From assembly GCA_023853785.1 (NCBI GenBank), contig JAJIRX010000644.1, positions 1 through 51,756 of the forward strand: 51,756 nt of DNA. Direction: 5' to 3'. Both the position numbers and the translations under genes were made by a program. Positions 33,680 through 43,225 of this stretch are shown here, one piece after another. The notes under the pieces are model-generated. The model was given only the letters and a program-made list of their open reading frames with translations. It was not told where the DNA came from and searched no databases. Numbering within the stretch: position 1 is the first letter of the stretch; each line of letters begins with the position of its first letter. The DNA is from Psilocybe azurescens. Taxonomy: Eukaryota; Basidiomycota; Agaricomycetes; Agaricales; Agrocybaceae.

Positions 33680-36256
33680 TTATAATGGCTCTACATCTGT
33701 CAGATCATTATTATGCAAGGTACTGGTATCAAAATTGGGAGGAGATAACTCATCTTCTTCCAATGTTATTGGCAATCCTGACTTTGAATCATAAATCTTC
33801 TTGTTGAAGATTGCAAGTGAAGAGGTCTGGAACTTGTGACGTCCAGCAGCACAAAGATCAGGTACTGCCCTTGACATATTGTGCCGGGAAACATCAACTT
33901 TCTGCAGGTTGAGTTCATGAGCCTTGTTTGCAATGCACCAGACCAGAGCTGATGTGTCCGGGTTTGCTGTGTATTGACCCATGATATCTTGACTGGATAG
34001 AATTGAAGGCATTTTTTTCAAGTCTTGTAGACTGTTGATTGCAGCTAAATATTTCCCAGACGGTCCCAGTTGGAATAAATTCCCTTGGCCGCAAAAAGTT
34101 GCTGGAGTAAAATCATTGCTGAAGTTAATAGTTATAGACGGATAAAAACATTGCATACAGAACATGCCTTTAAGTATCCAATGAGATGCTCCATATTGAG
34201 ATCCATGGCCATAGCATGTCCTGCAAGGCCTGATGGATTGACTAGCATATTGTCCTTTACAATATTCCTATGAAATGTGCAGAATCAGTCATGCTCGAGT
34301 TCAAACAGAAATGCAAAATTATATACCCAAACTCTGGTGTCCAGACTTCTTTAATGCTGTACATAAGATGCAGAATCTCCATCAAATAATTGTTTGAGCC
34401 GGCACCCCGGAATATACAGGCAAGGTCTGGAAGAATATCCTCAATACATCCAATGTTGCCACTTGATACAGCACTGACAAGCTCAACAACATAAAATAAA
34501 TCTCGTGTTAGCTGGACAAGGTTCTCGTGTATATGATCTTGCTGTGGTACTGGTGTTTCAGTAGTAACATTGTTGCTTTGGCCACTGATAGCGATTGTCT
34601 TTCTTATTACAACAGGAGCCTGTGGGACTTCCGGCATGGCATAGTTCTTCAGAATAGAGCAAGATTTTGCTAGAATGTCTTCTGCTGATGGGTTAGTTTT
34701 GGCATAGCTGTCAAGATCTTCATTACATTCAATGCACCATGCATTCAGAATAAGGCCATCCAGTATTTGGGTAAGCACTGCCAGAAGCGTATGATAGTCC
34801 AGCTTGTCACTTCCCACACGGACTTTGGTCCATGACAGCAAGAAAATGGCTTAAGCTGCCGACCTGATCAATTGAGCCCCGGTGTGTTGCCAGAAGTGCC
34901 CAGATGAGGTTCATGACCAAATGAAAAATACCCGGTGCAGGTTGTAAAACAAGGTATTGCTCCCAGCGATTAACATCTTTTGCTCGCATATTTTGTGCAC
35001 CACGTATCCGAGCATTAGTTAATTGATCATTGCAGGTTGGAATAGCATGCTTGCTGAGATCCTTTGGGTCCATTCCAAGCTGCACAATGTATGCATCATT
35101 GCCGAACATGGAGGTTTCCTAGAATACTCGCCTTCTTCAATTGTGGTTGCACCTAAGAGGAAAGAACTTAGTTTTGTGTCCAATAGGTAAGCTTCGGCGT
35201 GTGGTATGCTGGAGCAATGGGTGTTTGTTGAGCTTCCCAAACTTTCCCTCATTGAATCTAAACAGAATATTGGCAATATGAACCAAAGTATGATCAAGAT
35301 ATGATGCAGCGGCAGTCTTTGATGGTCGCAAATCCACCATTGTAAACGGCGAATAGTTTTTGAGGCATTCTATCATTGGTTCAATCAGCATGTGTTGGGG
35401 ATCTGCATTGTACACCTTATAGGTGACGGGAAATGTGCCAGATTGGACTTTACTGGGCATATCTGGAGTTTGTTCAATGTATTCAGAGGTTGTGAGATTT
35501 AAATTGTCATATCCAAGGCAATGTGGCCCGGCAGCAGTATCTTGTGTGTCCTCAATTGAATGGTCTGCAAGGACATGAATAGACTTGAGAATTGTGGGAT
35601 ATAACATGGAAAGGCCGGCTTGGTGTAGAACCTCAATCATCTTGTGAGAAGCACCAGTGGTCCACGCCATAAGACCAAGGCCAAGCTGGATCTTACATGA
35701 TGCAAGAGACTGTATGAAGTGAACCTGAGCGCTAATAATGTTTCTGGTCTGGGTGGAAAAAATGAAATCACACATTGCAAGACATTGAAGGATATCAAAA
35801 CTCATACTATGTGACAATTTCGTCACTCATGTTTTTCAGAATCAGCATGTGCATGTCAATTTCGGCTGGGCTCTGTGGCTGCACACAATATTTTTGACCA
35901 TGTTGGGGTGATTTTATCTGAGATTGGATCCATTAGCGTGTTGACGCTCCAATTGGCAGTATATTTGGGGGTGATATCTCCCGGTGACATCTTCAGGTGA
36001 GGTTTGGCATTTTCCATTTTGTCGTCTATACGATCACACACAAAGCTGATTCCGAATGTAGCCATCCAGTCATCGAGTATGCCCTTTCCCTTCTGATCTG
36101 GGCGTATACTGTTGTCAATAGATCTTGAAACCAGGAATGATTTGCTGTTGAAAAAAAAGCACAACGAGAGGAATATAGCTCAGCGTGATTCCCACTGATA
36201 ATTGTGGACAAAAGGTCAGTCAGCGTGAGCTTTGCACGATGCAATATATTCAACAC
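33680..36256 (-). pseudogene. DUF6589-family protein pseudogene
   Basis: From the minus-strand start the blocks read LTDLLSTIISGNHAELYSSR and ANHSWFQDLL (36,026-36,256); then a long block (35,137-35,826) with LGLGLMAWTTGASHKMIEVL, YDNLNLTTSEYIEQ, KVQSGTFPVTYKV and HPLLQHTTRRSLP; then ATTIEEGEYS, DPKDLSKHAIPTCNDQLT, NARIRGAQNMRAKDVNRWEQ, GIFHLVMNLIWALLATHRGS and LDYHTLLAVLTQILDGLILN; and NPSGLAGHAMAMDLNMEHLI near 34,200. This order is that of agaric DUF6589 proteins (recalled). Function is unknown; conserved Asp/Glu residues invite comparison with RNase H-like transposases. Stops and shifts are present, including a frame change within 35,019-35,300. Confidence 0.75.
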
Positions 36257-36480
36257 ATCGAGAATGAGATCTATCTTTGAGGTTCGAGCCTTTCAAAAGC
36301 GCTGAACAGCCCTGTTTTCGTCCATTTTCTTGAAATTGATGGGTATCTTTCATGGTGTTCTGAACCTCACTGAATTGGATGGGAGACAGTAGTACTGAGT
36401 TGGGACTTTGTAGCATTTGAGATCCTTCCATCACATGGGACAGTGATCTAATTACGTACCATACGGAATTTGAATTAATT

Positions 36481-37167
36481 ATGATGTGATGTGTCACACG
36501 GCCCGAAAGAGACTCGGCGAAAAGGCAATTATGTAGTGCTCGTCACGGTGTCAACCGAGGGCCCAACAATGTCGTGTAGGAGGTACGGTGTCAAGTGGAC
36601 ACCACCCCTGGTACACTGCACCCTAGCACACCCTCGCCTCGCGGGGCGAGTTTTTGATTTCGGCAGCCGGTTTTCAGCAAATCTGGCGTCAGGCTCCCGT
36701 CATTCTAATGCACTTTCTGTTGGGTACTTTCATCCCATTCTGGACACTTTTACCATCCCTGGTATACCAATTTAGGATGAATTGTGGGGAGAATTGGCAG
36801 GGGGAAGGGGCGGAGGTCCGATTGAGGTAAATAAAATATAAAACAGAATTCGTGACTGCCATTTGTCTAGCATGAATGCTCGTTTGAGAGATTGCAGTAA
36901 AACAGATGGTAAAATGGTTCCTCAATTTATGCAGTTTCTAGTACGGCCTCCGCCACGAGGTGTTGAAGTGCAGTACGGCTTCCGCATATCTTAAAATGCT
37001 CTACATATCCAATACATATTTGTTATGCAGCTCACTTGGCAAATCAATTGAAATTTGAATGAGATTGGATGGAATCGGGCCGCATTGACTTGCTTGCTGG
37101 GCTTCATCTGAAGCACCACGGGTGCCGCGGTATGTAAATATTGAGCGGCTGCCGTCCCGCCTTCTAT
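36481..37167. other. gene-free interval with small inverted repeat
   Basis: GGTGTCAAGTGGACACC (36,587-36,603) is a perfect 6-bp stem with a 5-base loop. GCGGCCTCCGCC-type words start here (36,944 and 36,976). A plus-strand frame of 94 codons (36,491-36,775) has no recognised motif. This interval is also where the base composition changes to that of the KDZ block. Confidence 0.45.
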
Positions 37168-37614
37168 TTACTGCCTCGCCCTAGCGCGCTCCATAACCTG
37201 TATATATATAATGGAGCCGTTCTGGTCTCCAAAATTAAGATTGGCAACCGGGGAGCTGCTTGAATTGATCATTAGTCGCCGCCACTGGAACTGTGAATCA
37301 GCAACCGGTTTTATGTTCAGCGGATGCCGGAAGACTTTCATAAATTGAATACCGGCAGCCGGTGCGGGTATGGTGATGGATGACCCAGAAATTTGTGTGG
37401 CGGGCTCCGTAGGGTTTTCAATTATTTGCCACCGGTGCCGCGAGGTGAAATCCAGAATCTGGGAATTGGGATGGAACAGAAAGCGGTTGCTACAGAAATT
37501 TAGATTACACCATAGGCTGCCGTAACTTTCGGAAACGTAGACGCCATCCAGTTCGGGAATATGTCGGGCGCCGTCATTGTCGTTGTCTACTATGTCTGCC
37601 CGTCTGTTGCTCAT
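37168..37614 (-). CDS. hypothetical 148-residue protein
   Basis: A single open frame starting MSNRRADIVDNDNDGARHIP contains the stretch DGVYVSESYGSLWCNLNFCS and ends VMERARARQ. It has a natural amino acid mix and no internal lesion, unlike most of the window. It may be one exon of a longer gene or part of an element. No family, signal peptide or membrane segment is recognised. Confidence 0.4.
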   Translation of the reverse strand: MSNRRADIVDNDNDGARHIPELDGVYVSESYGSLWCNLNFCSNRFLFHPNSQILDFTSRHRWQIIENPTEPATQISGSSITIPAPAAGIQFMKVFRHPLNIKPVADSQFQWRRLMINSSSSPVANLNFGDQNGSIIYIQVMERARARQ

Positions 37615-37923
37615 ATTTTAGTATACATGGGTGAATCTCAATATGAAATAGTTCCAAAATTATTCCCAAATAAAGTGGAGCGCATAACAACGCACGGCAC
37701 CGTCACCGCCGCTTTCTATCATTCAACTGTCTCAACTCATAGCAATTCAAAGTTAGTTTGGAATATAATGCGGGGCCAGTTGCACCTTCTCTTTGTGTAC
37801 CCCGTAAACACATCAATAACGCATTTTGAATCTTTAATAACAAGCAGTCACTTGAAAACAGCACAGAAATACTAATTCATCATTGACGGTCAAAATGTCT
37901 CTAGTTACTTTACAAGGTTTACA

Positions 37924-39568
37924 CTAACTAAAATCCCAGGGGTGTCTACCTGGTACAGGTTTCAAAAGATCGAGGAGTTCGCTGCTAAGACAATTGTTAA
38001 CTTCGTTAAGAGCGTTTCTATCATTTGAAGAAGTGGGGAATCGACGAATCGACGAAGGGCCTGGTTCCATCGACATTGAAGAGGATGCATATGGTGAACT
38101 GGGGATTGAAGAACTAGGAAGAGGGCTGGCCTCTCGGAAGGGGCTTGATAGCATTGTGGGAGTCGAGGGGGCACTTTCAACGTTACTTTCATAATTATCT
38201 TGTACTTGCGATGTTTGTGAAGATGTAAAAGTGTAAATCGGGGCCGGGCCCCAGATATCGGGAAATGGAGCCGGGCGCCGAGGCATATTATCGTTACTGC
38301 AGAGGTCCGCTTTTGGTTTTCTTTCGAAGTTTCTGATGAAGTAATCGGAATCCACTATGGACGCCGGGGAGTCAAGTCGCTGATGTACTCTTCACTTTCA
38401 TCGTTTACAACCTTGTCTCTGTACTTCTCCTCGATGGCCATTTTCATAGTTGCCTCATCGAATATGTCTTCGTGATTTGAATAGATTTGTAAAACCATTA
38501 GGGTTTGGCGGTGGGTGTCCGACAACTCCCTCGTCAGACTCCGGTTCAATTAGAAATTTCTTTTATCTTTGACCCTATCCGACTTCTTAATTCTTGTCGC
38601 CGCAGCTGAAGGTTTAGAATTCTCCGGGCGTCCGCCGAACTTCGGTTTCAAGAGCCCTTTCCCGAGCTTTCTTGTATTCCAAGAAGGCCTCGACACGGAG
38701 ATCCACCGCATATTTCCATGGACGGAGGATTACGGTAGGGGGACTGAGGGGAGCGACATATCCTTCCTTGGCAGCCGCTTTCAGGTCGACCGGGAGGAAA
38801 ACATGATTGGGCTTATATACTTTGTCATAATAAGCTCTTGCATAATCCCAACGATCCTGTTCTGCTTGGATGTTGACCACCGGTCTTTTTCGATGGCACG
38901 TTGTTGGCAATTGGAGCAAGATCTGGAAGTGAAGACTCCTGCACAAAGAAGGAACCGCTTTGCAGCGTTAGGCCCGCCGGTGACTTCATGGAGGCCGCAC
39001 CCAATGTAACAGAATCGGATTGCTGAGAGTCGGCCGTGGCTGCATCCGTAGCAATCACACTGTAAGGGCTTTCATCACTAACGTGAGGTTGCAAATTTTC
39101 GGTGTCCAGGGTGGATTCTGAAGGGAGAGGTGTGCACTTGAGACCAACAATAGTTGGCAATTCCATAGCGGCCGCCGAAGACATGTGTGTCCTGGAGAGG
39201 GTACCCACACCTTCACTTGTTCCTACACTGGATGGCAACACAGTGGCAATTTCTGTATCGGTGGCAGGCTCAACTTGTAGCGCCACATAATTTGTAGGAG
39301 CAACTTCCAGGTACACGGCAAGAGCTTTATCGCTTGCTGGGGCGGAATAAGAATATGGCGTGATCGCGATGGCTGCAGTGCAAGCAGTTCCCTGAACAGT
39401 ACCGGCCTCCGTATCAGTTGCCGGGGATGCAATGGTCGGAACCCGGGCAGCTGCTTGCACAGTACTTTGTGTTGGGATGGTCACCGACGTGATGGCTGGG
39501 CATTTACTTTGATTCTTTGAAGAAATAACCTCGCCGTTTATCGTGACTAGCCGAACCTTCCCCAACAT
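37924..39568 (-). pseudogene. unidentified multi-block gene, Ala/Thr-rich N-terminus and Ser/Pro-rich C-terminus
   Basis: The N-terminal block (39,568 down to about 38,890) begins MLGKVRLVTINGEVISSKNQ and is rich in Ala, Thr, Val and Pro. A one-base shift in the run near 38,890 leads to RPVVNIQAEQDRWDYARAYY, FLPVDLKAAAKEGYVAPLSP and RPWKYAVDLRVEAFLEYKKA. A further shift leads to a basic KPSAAATRIKKSDRVKDKR, then ELSDTHRQTLMVLQIY and EEKYRDKVVNDESEEYISDL, and finally a Ser/Pro-rich part (37,924-38,355) ending PVPGRHPWDFS. Three or more frame breaks are needed, so I treat it as broken unless unusual introns exist. No family is recognised. Confidence 0.45.
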
Positions 39569-39571
39569 CCA

Positions 39572-40066
39572 TTGCTCTTCATAATGATTCTTCGGCCGGT
39601 AAATTCAGCGAAACTGCACTACCGAAAAGCCAGGGCAGGCAAGGACTTTCTCAATGTTGACATGACGAGAGTGTATAAGACTGCAAACAATTTTTCAGAT
39701 TTCATTTTCACAAAGGACATTCACGGAACATATGTAGACAATTTCATTAAACCGACAATAGGGCCGGCTGTGACAGAAACCAAGTCCCTACCAGGATCCA
39801 CCATGTCGTCAGGATGAGGTATATGGACCTTGGAAAAGTTTATGCCCTCCATATCTTCATGGTGCGCAGTAATTGAGCATTTCTGGATTGAGCAGGTTCA
39901 GCGGGAATGGGATATCTTTGAGTTTGATGTATTGAGGTTTCCAGAGTCCATAATAATAAACAGAGCTTTTGATTTAGTAGGAGTAGGTAGAGAATTAACG
40001 TTATCAGGATGTAGGATGATCGACAAGAAGAAAAAAAAGTTCCCAGTGGAAGGTGACCACAAATAA
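39572..40066 (+). pseudogene. unidentified short coding remnant
   Basis: Two plus-strand frames abut: SAKLHYRKARAGKDFLNVDM with FSDFIFTKDIHGTYVDNFIK, then, after a stop at 39,817, ISSWCAVIEHFWIEQVQREW and a Lys-rich end (DKKKKKFP). They overlap nothing else and lie directly next to the divergent minus-strand gene start at 39,568. No family is recognised. Confidence 0.3.
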
Positions 40067-40572
40067 AGACAATTATTTTGATATCCCTTGGTTATCCCTT
40101 CCAGCTTATTGATCTCTTGGCATCCAGGCTCTGGAAAGAAGCATTGTAGATAGTTTTATACCAAAACGGAAGCCGTGTGAAATCACTGGGCACCTATTTT
40201 GTTGATGACGGCGGCCGCCAGAGTCATCAATCAGTCATTCCGATTGAGACGTCAGTTTGTATGTGCATGCCAGGCTTTTTACACAAAGCTGCACAAGAAT
40301 CGTTTTTTGCAACGGCTTTCCCATTTTCCCCATGAAAATTTGCCGTGCCAATTATCCCACTTGCGATAGTGGGCGCAACTGCCCACCAGTCAAAGACCAG
40401 TGCAAAGGCGGCGGCCGGTTATATTTACAAAAAGTATGTGGCCACCGCCTTCAACCTGCCGCTTTCTTTGTCTAAGAAGCTGAATCATACTGTTTTCATG
40501 AATTAAGTGACCAAAACTGCATTATAATTCTGTATATAGTATAATTTTAACGTGGGGCCAAATGAACAACAG
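40067..40572. other. gene-free interval
   Basis: It contains GGCGGCCGCC words (about 40,209-40,220 and 40,408) and GAGACGTCAGTTTG near 40,246, similar to the CRE-like sites in the tandem repeats at 42,909-43,157. No convincing gene. Confidence 0.4.
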
Positions 40573-40596
40573 ACTACTACGGGCCCCGACGTAGTA
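40573..40596. repeat. hairpin ACTACTACGGGCCCCG, 3' flank of Zn2Cys6 gene A
   Basis: TACTACG and CGTAGTA arms enclose GGCCCCGA. The first 16 bases are shared exactly with 47,028-47,043 in the 3' flank of the paralogous gene B, at a comparable distance from the stop codon. It could be a transcription terminator/3' end element or an element-end motif. Confidence 0.7.
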
Positions 40597-40734
40597 AATG
40601 CAAACAAAAACTAAATGTAAAAGTCCCAAAAAAGACAGGCGATGTCCGACAAGAAAGCCCAGCACGACGGAACGACAAGACAAAATATATAACAAATATG
40701 TCGCCGAGAGGTGCAGAAAAAGTACACGCCATTC

Positions 40735-42640
40735 CTACATTTTTTGTTTCTTGGATGGGCTACGTCCAGCAACAGTCGCGGTTGCCTTGCGTTTCAAGGC
40801 GGCCCCCGCTCCATCTTCGTTGGTAATTCCATCCGTGCTGTCAGGCCTGCTTAGAAGACGCTTACGGGAAGCGATATAACTTTCACGGACTTTGGGCATG
40901 TCCCCATCATGACCGCTGGAACCGTCGTTGTCTGATCCGCGGGCACCGTTGGTCGATGCCGCTCGACTCGCCTTCAGATGCGCTTTTGCATGCGGTTGCT
41001 GAAGGGCGTCCTCAACGTCGGTCGCCCCTTGCACGCCGTCGACCAGCCTGTCGTTGTTGTTTTGGGCGGATGCCAGCCGGTTGACAGTTTCCTTCAACTT
41101 CTGAAATTCCGACATGAGGTGCTTGCTGTCGTCCCTGACCACTCGAAGGCTAGAGACAATGCTCATGAGGATTCCTCCGAAATCCTCGGGCATTGCCCAC
41201 TTCCTCTCCATATCTTCCAGGATCCGCCTTGCTGCTCGAGCATTGGGATTAAACGCCTCCCTGACAGATCATCTGCCATCTCGTAGTTGATTGTCGTCCC
41301 AAAACCTAGAATGGGGGACTTCGCCACTGCTAACGGGCACTTCTTCTTTTTAGTGTTGCACTCCATACAAGCATGGGCGCCGTTGTCCTTGTCGACCATG
41401 ACTAGGCATGGTATTTGTGCTCTAATGCACGACCTACAGGCAACCTCTCCTTCAGTCCACTCCCTGACCTTTGATGACCTGGCCGAGGCTGCTTTGATGA
41501 CGCGAGCGGCCCCGCTTAAGCGCCCCCTCGACTGCGGATGTCGACGGAGCCGGTCGACGAGCACTGGAATTAGATGCCTCCATTCTTTGGATAGCCGGAC
41601 GGGTCCGACGAGTGGTGGTGGGAGGAGCGGCCGCCGCGGATGTCGACGCAATGGGTGGCTCTTGAGCCGGTCGACGAGCATTGGAGAGCTTGAAGACGGG
41701 CGCCGGCCTCTTCTTCGACGGGACTTGACGTGTACGCTTGCGAATGTCCTTTGGTTTGAATCTACAAATATATTAGTTTTTGTACTAGAGGAAATTAAAT
41801 GCTTACTTTCTACTTCTTCTGAGTCCTCCTCGTCATCACTCTCCATCCTCGATACTTCCTTCCCTTTACCTTTCTCCATCCTCGATACTTCCTTCCCTTT
41901 ACCTTTCTTCATTGTCGGACGGTTTCTTCGCTTGTTTAGATTACCCTCCTCCTCATCACTGAGGACAGGATTTCTCGTTACTTTCGCCTTTCTAGGCGGG
42001 ATCTCCACAACCATGATCTTCGAATGCCTTGAAGGGTTTGATGAGTTGGCGGCGGCCGCTGTTGGGATAACAGCGGTCGCCGGTTCTGTCTGCACTTCTT
42101 CGGCGGCGGCGGCAGCTTCCTCTATCTGCACTTCATCGGCAGCGACGGCGGCCGCCTCAGCTATAGATCCATCATGTTGGTCTCCTGTACAGATATAAGA
42201 TAAGTTTCTGACCACGACGGATAACTTACCACTCAGCACTGCGGGTGCCGCCTTCGAATGATTGCTTTGCTCATCTGCTCCCATCTGTTTGTCTTTCCCT
42301 CTTCTTTCTCGAATGCTAAGACTAAAGCCCGGACTTGCTCATATCTAGGCTTGAGCCTTTCATTGCCGTTCGGCCCCTTGTTGATACCTTGCGTCAGGGT
42401 CGTGTAGACATCGAACCAAAGAGCACTGTCCGGCTCCGGGAGTTGCCATGTTCAGAGGTGTGCAGCCGATATGCCCTCCTCTGTAAATAGACCTGTTATC
42501 ACTGGCTTTGACGTAGATACCGTGGTTATATACTCACCAGTTGTTCAAAAAGCTGCTTTAATTCACGCTTGTATTCCCTCCAGGTCGATGGTAATTACAC
42601 AAAGCTTCTTGTGAATTTGATTGATAATTTCCGAAGACAT
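40735..42640 (-). pseudogene. Zn2Cys6-cluster protein, copy A
   Basis: Starts at 42,640 with MSSEIINQIHKKLCVITIDL. After a frame change it reads EYKRELKQLFEQL up to a donor (GTGAGT), then LWFDVYTTLTQGINKGPNGN and LKPRYEQVRALVLAFEKEE. An acidic/basic linker carries an exact 11-residue duplication (KGKGKEVSRME twice). Two introns are visible (near 42,185-42,230 and 41,765-41,810). The cysteine cluster WTEGEVACRSCIRAQIPC followed by HACMECNTKKKKC has spacing C-X2-C-X6-C-X12-C-X2-C-X6-C, that of a fungal Zn2Cys6 cluster but in mid-protein. The end (AMPEDFGGIL, MSEFQKLKETVNRLAS, basic tail SPSKKQKM) suggests a coiled coil and nuclear targeting. Several frameshifts are present. The same layout recurs in copy B. 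Confidence 0.65.
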
Positions 42641-42908
42641 TAAAGCAGATGGAGGAGAAGAAGATGAAGAAGCGGAATATGTGATAACGATTAAAATGAG
42701 CGCAGGCGTAGAAGATTGTTCAACCGGCACCGCGAAGTAAAACCAGTTACGAACACGAACAATCACATCATGTGACCTGAGCGACATGACTTGTGCCGAG
42801 ACTCATGTCAATCAAATCATGCGCCTATTTTGTAAACTCGTTGTCTTGGTCTAAATCATAATCTCAAAACACACGTCTTTTCAGTAGCAATCGTTGTAGA
42901 TCATTTTT

Positions 42909-43157
42909 AGCCAAGGCGGCTGCCGGATGAAGTAAGTATATGTTAGTTTGGTGAAGCGGGGACCGAAGGATTATCGATCACTCATGCTTTATGTGACGTC
43001 AGTTTAAAAGGCCGTGCCAAGGATCAATTAATTAGCCAAGGCGGCCTCCGGATGAAGTAAGTATATATCAGTTTGGTGAAGCGGGACCGAAGGATTATCG
43101 ATCACTCATGCCTTATGTGACGTCAGTTCAAAACCGTGCCAAGGATCATTTATTTTG
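42909..43157 (+). repeat. two tandem 125-bp repeats with TGACGTCA, upstream of the KDZ gene
   Basis: The units 42,909-43,033 and 43,034-43,157 both begin AGCCAAGGCGGC and contain CCGGATGAAGTAAGTATAT, AGTTTGGTGAAGCGG, ATTATCGATCACTCATGC and TGACGTCAGTT, ending CGTGCCAAGGATCA. They are over 90% identical. TGACGTCA (42,994-43,001 and 43,118-43,125) is the consensus of CREB/ATF bZIP factors. They lie between the divergent starts of copy A (42,640) and the KDZ gene (43,226), so they may act as a shared promoter, or be subterminal repeats of the transposon. Confidence 0.8.
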
Positions 43158-43225
43158 GAAAATTGCACATAGATCAGGATATCGTTGTTGTACACTGCAA
43201 TCATCTTTCTCTTTACTCAGCAACA

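Noticed and set aside
41287..42198. 303-codon frame on the plus strand
   Set aside because: Antisense to copy A, whose cysteine cluster, introns and similarity to copy B show that the minus strand is the coding one.
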